Source of the DNA: Unio delphinus
Lineage: Eukaryota > Mollusca > Bivalvia > Unionida > Unionidae
Direction: 5' to 3'
DNA: 64,000 nt
Assembly (NCBI GenBank): GCA_029339505.1
Contig: JAQISU010000070.1
Coordinates: forward strand, 783,501 to 847,500
Shown: one piece after another, positions 1 through 14,111 of the stretch
How positions within the stretch are numbered: position 1 is the stretch's first letter
Layout: each line of letters begins with the position of its first letter
Translations under genes and position numbers: made by a program
Notes under the pieces: generated by a model
Databases searched by the model: none
Seen by the model: only the letters and a program-made list of their open reading frames with translations
What the model was told of the DNA's origin: nothing

Positions 1-3000
1 CATTAGCATGTACATGTTTCTAAATACACTATTTTAATGTTAGATACCATTAGCATGTACATATTTCTCATACACTATTTAATTTTAAATACCAATATCA
101 TGTGCATGTTTCTCATACCCTATTTAATGTTAGATACTATTAGCATTTACATATTTCTCATGCACTATTTAATGTTAGATACCATTAGCATGTACATGTT
201 TCTCATACACTATTTAATGTTAAATACCAATATCATGTGCATGTTTCTCATACACTATTTAATGTTAGATACTATTAGCATTTACATATTTCTCATACAC
301 TATTTAATGTTAGATACCAATATCATGTACATGTTTCTCATACCCTATTTAATGTTAGATACCATTAGGATGTACATGTTTCTAAATACAATATTTAATG
401 TTAGATACCAATATCATGTACATGTTTCTAAATACACTATTTAATGTTAGATACCATTAGGATGTACATGTTTCTAAATACACTATTTAATGTTAGATAC
501 CAATATCATGTACATGTTTCTCATACCCTATTTAATGTTAGATACCATAAGCATTTACATATTTCTCATACACTATTTAATGTTAGATACCATTAGCATG
601 TACATGTTTCTAAATACACTATTTAATGTTAGATAGCATAAGCATTTACATATTTCTCATACACTATTTAATGTTAGATACCAATATCATGTACATGTTT
701 CTCATACCCTATTTAATGTTAGATACCATAAGCATTTACATATTTCTCATACACTATTTAATGTTAGATACCAATATCATGTACATGTTTCTCATACCCT
801 ATTTAATGTTAGATACCATAAGCATTTACATATTTCTCATACACTATTTAATGTTAGATACCATTAGCATGTACATGTTTCTAAATACACTATTTAATGT
901 TAGATACCATAAGCATTTACATATTTCTCATACACTATTTAATGTTAGATACCAATATCATGTACATGTTTCTCATACCCTATTTAATGTTAGATACCAT
1001 AAGCATTTACATATTTCTCATACACTATTTAATGTTAGATACCAATATCATGTACATGTTTCTCATACCCTATTTAATGTTAGATACCATAAGCATTTAC
1101 ATATTTCTCATACACTATTTAATGTTAGATACCATTAGCATGTACATATTTCTAAATACACTATTTAATGTTAGATACCATTAGCATGTACATGTTTCTC
1201 ATACACTATTTAATGTTAGATACCAATATCATGTACATGTTTCTCATACCCTATTTAATGTTAGATACCATAAGCATTTACATGTTTCTCATACACTATT
1301 TAATGTTAGATACCATTAGGATGTACATGTTTCTAAATACAATATTTAATGTTAGATACCAATATCATGTACATGTTTCTAAATACACTATTTAATGTTA
1401 GATACCATTAGGATGTACATGTTTCTAAATACACTATTTAATGTTAGATACCATTAGCATGTACATGTTTCTAATATACTATTTAATGATATATACAATT
1501 TGTGTGTACATGTTTCTAATATACTATTTAATGATATATAGAATTTGTGTGTACATGTTTTTAATATACTATTTCATGATATATACAATTTGTGTGTACA
1601 TGTTTCTAATATACTATTTAATGGTATATACAATCTGTGTGTACATGTTTCTAAATACACTATTTAATGTTAGATACCATTAGCATGTACATGTTTCTAA
1701 TATACTATTTAATGATATATACAATTTGTGTGTACATGTTTCTAATATACTATTTAATGATATATAGAATTTGTGTGTACATGTTTTTAATATACTATTT
1801 CATGATATATACAATTTGTGTGTACATGTTTCTAAACATACTATTTTAATGTTAGATACCATTAGCATGTACATGTTTCTAAATACACTATTTAATGTTA
1901 AATACCAATATCATGTACATGTTTCTCATACCCTATTTAATGTTAGATACTATTAGCATGTACATGTTTCTAAATACACTATTTAATGTTAGATACCAAT
2001 ATCATGTACATGTTTCTCATACACTATTTAATGTTAGATACCATTAGCATGTATATGTTTCTCATACACTATTTAATGTTAGATACCAATATCATGTACA
2101 TGTTTCTCATACCCTATTTAATGTTAGATACTATTAGCATGTACATGTTTCTCATACACTATTGAATGTTAGATACCAATATCATGTACATGTTTCTCAT
2201 ACACTATTTAATGTTAGATACCATTAGCATGTACATGTTTCTCATACCCTATTTAATGTTAGATACTATTAGCATTTACATATTTCTCATACCCTATTTA
2301 ATGTTAGATACCATTAGCATGTACATGTTTCTCATACACTATTTAATGTTAAATACTATTAGCATGTACATGTTTCTCATACACTATTTAATGTTAGATA
2401 CCAATATCATGTACATGTTTCTCATACACTATTTAATGTTAGATACCATTAGCATGTACATGTTTCTCATACCCTATTTAATGTTAGATACTATTAGCAT
2501 TTACATATTTCTCATACCCTATTTAATGTTAGATACCAATATCATGTACATGTTTCTCATACACTATTTAATGTTAGATACCATTAGCATGTACATGTTT
2601 CTAAATACACTATTTAATGTTAGATATCATTAGCATGCACATGTTTCTCATACAGTATTTAATGTTAGATACCATTAGCATGTACATGTTTCCTCATACA
2701 CTATTTAATGTTAGATACCATTAGCATGTACATGTTTCTCATACACTATTTAATGCTAGATACCATTAGCATGTACATGTTTCCTCATACACTATTTAAT
2801 GTTAGATACCATTAGCATGTACATGTTTCTCATACCCTATTTAATGATATATACAATTTGTGTGTACATGTTTCTAATATACTATTTAATAATATATACA
2901 ATTTGTGTGTACATGTTTTTAATATACTATTTCATGATATATACGATTTGTGTGTACATGTTTCTAAATACACTATTTAATGTTAGATACCATTAGCATG

Positions 3001-5922
3001 TACATGTTTCTAATATACTATTTAATGATATATACGATTTGTGTGTACATGTTTCTAAATACACTATTTAATGTTAGATACCATAAGCATTTACATGTTT
3101 CTAATATACTATTTAATGTTAGATATCATTAGCATGTACATGTTTCTCATACACTATTTAATGTTAGATACCATTAGCATGTACATGTTTCTCATACACT
3201 ATTTAATGTTAGATACCATTAGCATGTACATGTTTCTCATACCCTATTTAATGTTAGATACCATTAGCATGTACATGTTTCTCATACACTATTTAATGTT
3301 AGATACCATTAGCATGTACATGTTTCTAAATACACTATTTAATGTTAGATACCATTAGCATGTACATGTTTCTCATACACTATTTAATGTTAGATACCAA
3401 TATAATGTACATGTTTCTCATACACTATTTAATGTTAGATACCATTAGCATGTACATGTTTCTAAATACACTATTTAATGTTAGATACCATTAGCATGTA
3501 CATGTTTCTAAATACACTATTTAATGTTAGATATCATTAGCATGTACATGTTTCTAAATACACTATTTAATGTTAGATACCATTAGCATGTACATGTTTC
3601 TAAATACACTATTTAATGTTAGATATCATTAGCATGTACATGTTTCTAAATACACTATTTAATGTTAGATATCATTAGCATGTACATGATTCTAAATACA
3701 CTATTTAATGTTAGATATCATTAGCATGTACATGTTTCTAAATACACTATTTAATGTTAGATATCATTAGCATGTACATGTTTCTAAATACACTATTAAT
3801 GTTAGATATCATTACCATGTACATGTTTCTAAATACACTATTTTAATGTTAGATACCAATATCATGTACATGTTTCTCATACACTATTTAATGTTAGATA
3901 CCATTAGCATGTACATGTTTCTAAATACACTATTTAATGTTAGATACCATTAGCATGTACATGTTTCTAAATACACTATTTAATGTTAGATACCATTAGC
4001 ATGTACATGGTTCTAAATACACTATTTAATGTTAGATACCATTAGCATGTACATGTTTCTAAATACACTATTTAATGTTAGATACCATTAGCATGTACAT
4101 GTTTCTAAATACACTATTTAATGTTAGATACCATTAGCATGTACATGTTTCTAAATACACTATTTAATGTTAGATACCATTAGCATGTACATGTTTCTAA
4201 ATACACTATTTAATGTTAGATACCATTAGCATGTATATGTTTCTCAACACTATTTAATGTTAGATATCATTAGCATGTACATGTTTCTAAATACACTATT
4301 TAATGTTAGATACCATTAGCATGTACATGTTTCTAAATACACTATTTAATGTTAGATACCATTAGCATGTACATGTTTCTAAATACACTATTTAATGTTA
4401 GATACCATTAGCATGTATATGTTTCTCAACACTATTTAATGTTAGATACCATTAGCATGTATATGTTTCTCAACACTATTTAATGTTAGATACCATTAGC
4501 ATGTACATGTTTCTAAATACACTATTTAATGTTAGATACCATAAGCATGTACATGTTTCTCATACACTATTTAATGTTAGATACCATTAGCATGTACATG
4601 TTTCTCATACACTATTTAATGTTAGATACCATTAGCATGTACATGTTTCTAAATACACTATTTAATGTTAGATACCATTAGCATGTACATGTTTCTAAAT
4701 ACACTATTTAATGTTAGATACCATTAGCATGTACATGTTTCTAAATACACTATTTAATGTTAGATACCATTAGCATGTACATGTTTCTAAATACACTATT
4801 TAATGTTAGATACCATTAGCATGTACATGTTTCTCATGCACTATTTAATGTTAGATACCATAAGCATGTACATGTTTCTCATACACTATTTAATGTTAGA
4901 TACCATTAGGATGTACATGTTTCTCATACACTATTTAATGTTAGATACCATTAGCATGTACATGTTTCTAAATACACTATTTAATGTTAGATACCATTAG
5001 CATGTACATGTTTCTAAATACACTATTTAATGTTAGATACCATAAGCATGTACATGTTTCTCATACACTATTTAATGTTAGATACCATTAGCATGTACAT
5101 GTTTCTAAATATACTATTTAATGTTAGATACCATTAGCATGTACATGTTTCTCATACACTATTTAATGTTAGATATCATTAGCATGTACATGTTTCTCAT
5201 ACACCATTTAATGTTAGATACCATTAGCATGTACATGTTTCAAATACACTATTTAATGTTAGATACCATTAGCATGTACATGTTTCTAAATACACTATTT
5301 AATGTTAGATACCATTAGCATGTACATGTTTCTAAATACCCTATTTAATGTTAGATACCATTCGCATGTACATGTTTCTCATACACTATTTAATGTTAGA
5401 TATCATTAGCATGTACATGTTTCTCATACACTATTTAATGTTAGATATCATTAGCATGTACATGTTTCTCATACACTATTTAATGTTAGATACCATTAGC
5501 ATGTACATGTTTCTAAATACAATATTTAATGTTAGATACCAATATCATTTACATTTTTCTAATATACTATTTAATGGTATATACAATTTGTGTGTACATG
5601 TTTCTAATATACTATTTAATGATATATACAATTTGTGTGTACATGTTTCTAATATACTATTTAATGGTATATACAATTTGTGTGTACATGTTTCTAAATA
5701 CACTATTTAATGTTAGATACCATTAGCATGTACATGTTTCTAAATACACTATTTAATTATATATACAATTTGTGTGTACATGTTTTTAAATACACTATTT
5801 AATGTTAGATACCATTAGCATGTACATATTTTTAATACACTATTTAATGTTAGATACCAATATCATGTACATATTTCTAATATACTATTTAATGATATAT
5901 ACAATTTGTGTGTACATGTTTT
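1..5922. repeat. 45/46-bp minisatellite array, about 130 units, truncated by the window start
   Basis: The array consists of 45- or 46-bp units sharing a core of ACTATTTAATGTTAGATACC followed by a variable stretch and TGTACATGTTTCT. Three unit classes can be told apart. One has ATTAGCATG, one has AATATCATG, and a third has GATATATACAATTTGTGTG in place of the second half. The CTCATAC form gives 45 bp and the CTAAATACAC form gives 46 bp. The third class occurs in blocks near 1471-1650, 1700-1840, 2840-2960, 5560-5690 and at the right edge. Open frames of 60-170 codons occur wherever consecutive 45-bp units keep the frame, and they close at 46-bp units. That is an effect of unit length and I do not treat it as a gene. 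Confidence 0.97.
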
Positions 5923-6201
5923 TAATTAAACATGATATATTGACATACTGGACAGACTTGTTATTATTACTGTTGTATAATGTACAAAAATTATTAGATT
6001 TAAATAAAAGATTTTTCCTGATCTCAGCATGATATTCAGGACATGTTAAACTAAATATCAATTCCTCTTACATTATCTAATAACCTTCTTTTTAAAAATG
6101 TCTTAAATGGCAATAGTATTTGACTGAATGAGTTAGTCTCCAAATATAAATTATTATTATTATTATTATTATTAATTCTTCATATTATATACTGTTTAGA
6201 C

Positions 6202-6280
<79 letters not shown>

Positions 6281-6642
6281 ACACATAAAGGTATTTGTAA
6301 TCTGTCATTGTTTATATGCATGACCAGAAGTGTAAAACTCTTAAAGCTAAGTGGATGAGCTCAGTGTGACATTGATGCTGAGCTTTAAAGAAAGCTAAGG
6401 CTTTATGATTCATTTATATAATGGTATTCATACAACATGATTCATTTATATAATAGTATTCATACAACACATCCTTGATTCTTAAGAATGATACGAGGCA
6501 CATGCCTGATCTACTCAAGTTCATACTGACATAAGTGTTATGACAATTTTAGTTATGTAAGTTGTGATTAACTTTTCATAACCTTCTTCTCATTTCTTGC
6601 TATGAGAAGGAATTACTCATAAGTTAGGGAGCGTCAATATCC

Positions 6643-6678
<36 letters not shown>

Positions 6679-6685
6679 AAAAGTT
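5923..6685. other. AT-rich interval with simple repeats, no gene seen
   Basis: It contains an (ATT)n run near 6150-6172, a long (GA)n tract near 6205-6275 and a second (GA)n tract near 6649-6675. Short duplicated phrases (TGATTCATTTATATAAT) occur near 6410-6460. No open frame or splice-bounded exon was recognised on either strand. Confidence 0.7.
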
Positions 6686-8072
6686 CAGGCTCTCTTAAAA
6701 GTGTTGCCACGATGATAAGACAGCTACATCTGAAATGAGAAGGCGAAAATCTATTTTCTCGTCGATACGGAACTGACTTTATTTAATTAATCAATAAACA
6801 TATATTGACTACATTCTAGAAACACATCTAAAAACTTTCTAATAAAAATTCATGAAATACATATTATATTTTCCCTTTTAAGCTTTCCAACTTCATTCAT
6901 TCGTATTACTTCTGCATTTTAGAATATTATGCAAATAGTTAATTCTCAATCAATTTCAAGATAGCCAAAAGTATAAAAAATGTAATAACCATAATTAATG
7001 TAACAATTAATTTAAGGAAATGCATTTTACTTATTTTAAAATAGAATATTGATTTAGAATATGTTGCTAGATATTACTCTTTCTTGCTTAAAGAATACTT
7101 TATTTCAACATTAAATCTAAACATGAAGTTGGTAGCGAATTCAATCTTTACAATAAAAATTACATAAATATAATTAAATATAATTCTTTAGAACATTTAA
7201 ACATTCCGTTACAATGTATTATAAATAAAAGTATTAAGTGAACATGTTGCTAACATAACAATGTTACTATTAAAATCTCAGACATTAAAAGTACTTATTT
7301 CTAAAGAAGTTACGACATATACAAATTGTTTTACCTGAAATGAGAAGGCAAAAATCTATTTTCTCGTCGATACGGAACTGACCTGACCCTTTAATGCGTA
7401 GTCTATTTATACGCATCTTGTGTCAGGGTTAAGGTAACAGTGAGAAAATATGTCCGCTCCCTTCAGGTAAGAATCAGTTTCTCCCGGTCAAAACCGGCTT
7501 AATTTACGTCATCTGACATAAGGTAAAACTCAAATTTGTGGTTTATCTATATTCATTTGGCAAAAGTTAGGTCCAAATATGATAATTCCTTAATATTCTA
7601 AACCAGCAACATGTTTTAACATACTAAGCCAGCAGCGATGTCTGTCCATTATTAGATAAGAACCATTTTGTAGCGACGACTGTCCATCATTAGATAAGAA
7701 CCATTCTGTATTTACGTCAGCACGGAAGTTTGTTCTACTTTTTATTAACCGAATTGGGATTTTGCCAATACCTAGGTTTCAAAATATATGTTTTACTGAC
7801 AAGACTTAGGAGCTGACTGACTCAGTAAGATTTTTGCTTTATAACCTTATTCCACACAATAATGTACATTTTTATAGCTAGTGATTTACGTTGCCAACTT
7901 ATGCTTTGCACATCAACTATTTTCCTTCCATTAATATATAGTTTTGCTTTGGAAATAAATGAAATTAATCTTAACACACTTTAGAACTTACTTTAATATA
8001 AAACATTACTTTAATACAATTTAAAGAAAATAGCAATCTTATTAATTTTACTTAAAAAATCAATTCCTAATA
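6686..8072. repeat. 1.4-kb dispersed direct repeat, copy 1 (candidate LTR)
   Basis: This segment recurs at 10832-12221 in the same orientation, with only scattered substitutions and small indels by eye. Each copy carries a 47-bp internal direct repeat (6731-6777 and 7336-7382 here) that contains GAAAATCTATTTTC. Just after the second internal repeat there is a hairpin, ATGCGTA and TACGCAT (7394-7400 and 7410-7416), with a TATTTATA-like box in its loop. Both copies are preceded by a (GA)n tract. The layout fits two LTRs around a non-coding interior, but I could not define TG...CA ends, a primer-binding site or a target duplication. A segmental duplication is an equal alternative. Confidence 0.75.
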
Positions 8073-10735
8073 ATACCCTCTGGTTTCTTTGAGCCGCGAC
8101 CTCGAGGTTCGAAAAGAAAAATCAATTTCATTCATCAAAACAAGATAAAAGGTGAAAGATCAAAAATACAATGATAAAACATTGCGAGACATTTTCGCAA
8201 AGTTTAAAGATACAATGTAAACACTGCAAAATATATTGCAAAATACCAGATAAAATACAAAAATTACAATGAGAAGGTATATTGCAAAATACTCAGTCAA
8301 ATTCAAAAAGTACAATGAGGAGTACAATGTAAAATATTTGATAAAATTCCCAAAACACAATGGGAAGTGTATTGCACAATAGTCAGTCAAGTTCCAAAAA
8401 AATACAATAAAGAGTACAATGCAAAATACGTGATAAAATTCCCCCAAAACAATGGAAGAAACTTAGCTACATTGAAAACCTTCATAAAATACAGTAACGT
8501 AACGTGGTACGACATTAAATAAAAATTAAAAGTTTACGTAACTTAAACAGCTTTACAATATAAAATTTTACAAAACCTACATATAAACTAGTCTTGACAG
8601 ACGATTGTAACACAAAATAGTAACATGCAATACTTGGTATCTTTATTTTTTTTCTATTTTAGTTTACTTTTTTTATACTTTTCTTTCTTCTTTTTTCTTT
8701 TTCTTCTTTTGTCTCTTCTTCTCTTTTATATTTATTTGCATAACATCAGCAGAACATATGTATGGGTGACTACGTTATTTGCTTCAGCCAAGTGTAATGA
8801 AAGAATTCTTGTTCTTATGAATAATGCTAGTAAGCCGATATTGAGCTGATGTTCCTAGTTCAACAAAGAATTACCAGTAGCTTTGAAGTAAGAATGGTTG
8901 CAAAGAAAATGGCGTAAAAATTTAGTATTATTCAAGAGTTAGGAAACTGATAATATAATGTTGTTCTAGCTTTAATAACCATGACGTATGTTCACTTGCA
9001 ATCAAACTTTCACCTGTGCGTGTTTGAATATGTATCGCCTTTGAATTAACCTAAGAACAGTAAGTGAAAATATCTTTTAATCGTTTGGTACGGTATGGTC
9101 TAGTGCAGCTTTGAAATGTACGTGTATTATCAACGTTATCTGTGACGTGTGAAAGAGAATGTATTGCCGTTATCGTTTCAAACAATTTTTACTCAGAAGC
9201 TGGCCGTATATAGACCAATAGCTGCTCATGTCGTGAGAGCTATGCATTACGTGTACTCGGTTTCGAGTAATCGCTAGGATACTTTGACTATTTTATATCA
9301 TTTCAACATACATTTACGACAACATCAATTGATTCTGCAAAACCAGTGAAGGAACAGCACCTCTTCTGACTGGCTGGTAGGTAGGCATTAAAGCCGTTCC
9401 TAAACACAGTACCATAAGGTACATACATTCATACAATGGTATGAAATTGTGAGAGAAAAACCTCTAAAACATTGTCGAACCCATTTGGCTGACAAAATAG
9501 AAAACATCTGAAGTCAATATGTCTGAGACGGCTAGGCGGAATTTACAATTCTCCCTCAGATAGGTAAATACGGTAAGACTATGTTAAATATGCTGCTAGC
9601 GTATCATGTATAGGGTGGTTTCAGATTTCAGTTCGAACAGGTTTTTTGATAGCTTAGGCGAAGGATACAAGAAACGTCAGTTGTTTCATTCAAGCTCTGT
9701 AGGCAAAACATTACAACTGTGAGGAATTTTACTATAGTAGATATAAGCAATAATTATGTTACTACATAAGAAATACAGCAAAAATTAGATCAGTTCTTTA
9801 GGAATATCATTTAACGCATTAACCTTATACTATTTGTATTATAAGAAACAATTTAATATAGAGCAAAAACATACCTGTGTGTGAATTACTACAGTCCAGA
9901 AATATTTTTCCTATGAATGAATTGTATATTAAGGAATAGTAAACAATGCACGTATTGTGTGTAATAATGAAAGAGTTAAATTGTACAAGTTCAAGTCACT
10001 CTCACTGGAAAGAAAAATGCGGCTGTCGTTGACTCTGGGTCTGGCGGAGATATTGCTGTTAGGTCAATGGAAATCTGGGTCTATGGCATAGATGTATTTC
10101 AGTCTGGATTGCAGGGAGCTTGATTTCGGCGCTGGACTAGGTATATATACATTCGACATGTGTGATGTGTCAAGCCATACTACAAGAAGAATTCTCATCG
10201 GCAATATGCATTATATACTGGTAAACGTCTTAGTTGTACTTGTTCTTATTCCCAATGTAATGATCTTGGTGCTGATGTCTTAGAACTGACCCTTCGTGTG
10301 GGCGAAAAAATACGAAAATCACAGAAGAGTTGTTCTGTCATTCCTGAGTTCACGTAGTGTAGCTGGCGGCGTGATGTCTCATGATAGCAAAGATGTTGGT
10401 GCGAGTCTCTCCCATGGATCATAGTTATACGTGTGACACCTTTATTCATGATGTTATCTCCACCAACTTTTATGAGATGTTTTTGTTGGAATGTCAACTT
10501 AGGATGATAGAAAGAAGAGAAGAATAAGTTCCTAGATAAAGGATATCGCATGATTATGGAATGTCTAGGGAATCAGGTACGGAATCGTATGAGACTCTTG
10601 CTGGTACGGAAAACTTTATTTATGATGTTAGTCCACTAATGTCGTTTTTTTTTCAAAGAATCTTCTCCATAACTTTTATGAAATAACTCTCTCAAAAGAA
10701 AGAGTCACTCATAACGGTGTAGATACGGCTACATC
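8073..10735. other. Interval between the two 1.4-kb repeats, no gene seen
   Basis: Mostly AT-rich sequence. A pyrimidine-rich stretch lies at about 8637-8730. Small open frames exist (for example 8160-8447 minus and 10246-10551 minus), but their compositions are biased or random and no family was recognised. If the flanking repeats are LTRs, this would be the non-coding interior of a non-autonomous retroelement. Confidence 0.5.
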
Positions 10736-10757
10736 TTAGAGAGAGAGAGAGAGAGCG

Positions 10758-10834
<77 letters not shown>
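10736..10834. repeat. (GA)n microsatellite
   Basis: Almost pure GA dinucleotides with two GAGC interruptions near the left end. The tract abuts the second 1.4-kb direct repeat, where a polypurine tract would sit if that repeat were a 3' LTR. Confidence 0.95.
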
Positions 10835-10837
<3 letters not shown>

Positions 10838-12221
10838 CTCTCTTAAAAGATCGTCGCCGCGATGATAAGACAGCTACACTACATCTGAAATGAGAAGGCG
10901 AAAATCTATTTTCTCGTCGATACGGAACTGACTTTATTTAATTAATCAACACACATATATTGACTACATTCTAGAAACACATCTGAAAACTTTATAATAA
11001 AATTTCATGAAATACATATTATATTTTCCTTTTTAAGTTTTCCAACTTCATTCATTCGTATTACTTCTGCATTTTAGAATATTATACAAATAGTTAATTC
11101 TCGATCAATATCAAGATCGCCAAAAGTATAAAAATGTAATAACCATAATTATCGTAACAATTAATTTAAAAAAATGCATTTTACTTATTTTAAAATAGAA
11201 TATTGATTTAGAATATGTTGCTAGATATTACTCTTTCTTGCTTAAAGAATACTTTATTTCAACATTAAATCTAAACATGAAGTTGGTAGCTAATTCAATC
11301 TTTACAATAAAAATTACATAAATATAATTAAATATAATTCTTTAGAACATTTAAACATTCCGTTACAATGTATTATAAATAAAAGTATTAAGTGAATAAT
11401 GTTGCTAACATAACAATGTTACTATTAAAATCTCAGACATTAAAAGTACTTATTCCTAAAGAAGTTACGACATATACAATTGTTTTACCTGAAATGAGAA
11501 GGCAAAAATCTATTTTCTCGTCGATACGGAACTGACCTGACCCTTTAATGCGTAGTCTATTTATACGCATCTTGTGTCAGGGTTAAGTTATCGGTGAGAA
11601 AATATGTCCGCTCCCTTCAGGTAAGAATCAGTTTCTACGGTCAAAACCGGCTTAATTTACGTCATCTGACATAAGGTAAAACTCAAATTTGTGGTTTATC
11701 TATATTCGTTTGGCAAAAGTTAGGTCCAAAATATGATAATTCCTTAATATTCTAAACCGGCAACATGTTTTAACATACTAAGCCAGCAGCGATGTCTGTC
11801 CATCATTAGATAAGAACCATTTTGTAGCGATGACTGTCCATCATTAGATAAGAACCATTCTGTATTTACATCAGCACGGAAGCTTGTTCTATTTTTTATT
11901 AACCGAATTGGGATTTTGCCAATACCTAGGTTTCAAAATATATGTTTTACTGACAAGACTTAGGAGCTAACTGACTCAGTAAGATTTTTGCTTTATAACC
12001 TAATTCCACACAATAATGTACATTCGTATAGCTAGTGATTTACGTTGCCAACTTATGCTTTGCACATCAACTATTTTCCTTCCATTAATAGATAGTTGTG
12101 CTTTGGAAATAAATGAAATTAATCTTAACACACTTTAGAACTTACTTTAATATAAAACATTACTTTAATACAATTTAAAGAAAATAGCAATCTTATTAAT
12201 TTTACTAACAAATCAATTCCT
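10832..12221. repeat. 1.4-kb dispersed direct repeat, copy 2 (candidate LTR)
   Basis: Second copy of 6686-8072. The 47-bp internal repeat lies at 10886-10932 and 11490-11536, and the ATGCGTA/TACGCAT hairpin at 11548-11554 and 11564-11570. The copies diverge on the right just after CAATTCCTAATA. Confidence 0.75.
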
Positions 12222-12831
12222 AATATAAGCAATGCATCTTTTACCATAATGCTATCAATTTCTACCCCCAAATATAAGTTCTGACCATGAAAACTTATAA
12301 AGACTTTCTGAAAGTGATAGACAAATATAAAAACAAAACTCAAGACCTCTGTTGTAAATTTTAAACTTACGTAATTAGGGGTTTAGGAATTTTACAAACA
12401 TTAAATGAATCTTATTTACAAAATACACAAAAATAAAACTCCTTAAGAGTTTTGATAATATATAACTTGTAATAAATCTTAGTAAAAGAAATAACCCCCC
12501 TCCCAAATTAATTGCAAACTTATTCACTGGATAAATGGGTAGGTGATTTCTGTATGTTATCAAACACATTTGTATTACTTACTCTCTGAATAAATGGGCT
12601 GGAGGCACTAAAAATAGATTTCTGATGACTATCAAACCCTGTTGTCAAAACAAATATATACAGGTCAAGAAAATATATTTTTTAAGGAAAATGCTCACAA
12701 AACTAAGGTTGTGTGTGAAATGTGAAATTATATTCAAGTAACATATGATATGGCAATGAGGTTTAATTGAATCCTTTTATAGCCAAATTATCACACAGTT
12801 AAAGCAAATATAAACATTATTATATCTTTTA
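12222..12831. other. AT-rich interval, no gene seen
   Basis: It contains short open frames on the minus strand (12125-12343, 12375-12569) of low complexity. A diverged duplication around TGGATAAATGGGTAGGTGATTTC and ATAAATGGGCTGGAGG is visible near 12530-12610. Nothing else was recognised. Confidence 0.5.
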
Positions 12832-13060
12832 ATTTCAACAGGAAAATATTGAAACATCGACAACTTTAAAGCAAAGCATTACTATAGTTTTTGATTTCAA
12901 CAGGAAAATATTGAAACATCGACAAATTTAAAGCAAATATTAGCATTACTATAGCTTTTGATTTCAACAGGAAAATATTGAAACATCGACAACTTTAAAG
13001 CAAAGCATTACTATAGTTTTTTATTTCAACAGGAAAATATTGAAACATCGACAACTTTAA
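12832..13060. repeat. 62/67-bp tandem repeat, about 3.7 units
   Basis: Units begin with ATTTCAACAGGAAAATATTG at 12832, 12894, 12961 and 13023. The second unit carries an extra 5 bp. Confidence 0.95.
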
Positions 13061-13200
13061 ATGGGATAAAAGTTATAGGATGGGATAAAAGTTATAGGAT
13101 GGGATAAAAGTTATAGGATGGGATAAAAGTTATAGGATGGGATAAAAGTTATAGGATGGGATAAAAGTTATAGGATGGGATAAAAGTTATAGGATGGGAT
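13061..13200. repeat. 19-bp tandem repeat, 7 identical units plus a partial
   Basis: The unit ATGGGATAAAAGTTATAGG repeats every 19 bp from 13061. It directly abuts the preceding 62/67-bp array. Confidence 0.97.
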
Positions 13201-13352
13201 CAATTACTTGTCTAACTACTTAAAACTGTGGCTCTTTTTAGTCTTAGATCATATTAACAAATCTTACTGTGCAACATTTTTCCTGATATCTTGAAGTGGG
13301 GGCAAGTTTTTCCTGATCAGGTGAAGCAGGGACAATTTATTCTATCTTCAAG

Positions 13353-13563
13353 AAAGATATTCCATGAAATATACATTAACTCTTGAAATACTCAACCAAA
13401 GATATTCCATGAAATATACATTAACTCTTGAAATATTCAACCAAAAATATTCCATGAAATATACATTAACTCTTGAAATATTCAACCAAAGATATTCCAT
13501 GAAATATACATTAACTCTTAAAATACTCAACCAAAGATATTCCATGAAATATACATTAACCAA
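13353..13563. repeat. 45-bp tandem repeat, about 5 units
   Basis: Units start with AAAGATATTCCATGAAATAT at 13353, 13398 and so on. The 45-bp length leaves frames open on both strands across the array; this is not taken as coding. Confidence 0.95.
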
Positions 13564-13579
13564 ATCTCGTCTTGCAAGT

Positions 13580-13878
13580 GTTAGAAGTCTCTAAGATTTA
13601 AAATAGAACTCATATAGCGTTAGAAGACTCCTAGATTGAAAATAAATACTTGTATAGCGTTAGAAGACTCCTAGATTTAAAATAAATACTTGTATAGTGT
13701 TAGAAGACTCCTAGATTTAAAATAAATACTTGTATAGCGTTAGAAGACTCCTAGATTTAAAATAAATATTTGTATAGCATTAGAAGACTCCTAGATTTAA
13801 AATAAATACTTGTATAGCGTTAGAAGACTCCTAGATTTAAAATAAATATTTGTATAGTGTTAGAAGACTCCTAGATGT
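13580..13878. repeat. 40-bp tandem repeat, about 7.5 units
   Basis: TTAGAAGACTCCTAGATTTA recurs every 40 bp (anchors 13621, 13661, 13701, 13741, 13781, 13821, 13861). The first unit is the most diverged. Confidence 0.95.
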
Positions 13879-14111
13879 CATGACTTTAGGACGGGAAAAA
13901 GGATGCTGGCAAAAATCAGTATATTATTGCTCATGAAAGCTGCCAAACTCTATACCAATAATATAATTTTTAAAAACTTTAGGCATAACATTATTCAGAT
14001 GATTCTGTTAACCATGTGTTTGAGCTATCGGACAAGTTGTAAGCATCAAATTAAATTGTTAGGCGTTGAAAGTAGGTATTTATGTGAGCAAGATACGTCT
14101 AAAAGAGAACA

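Noticed and set aside
8088..8115. Retrotransposon primer-binding site (TGGTTTCTTTGAGCC)
   Set aside because: It starts with TGG shortly after the first 1.4-kb repeat, but the complementary tRNA 3' end would be atypical and no tRNA match was recognised.
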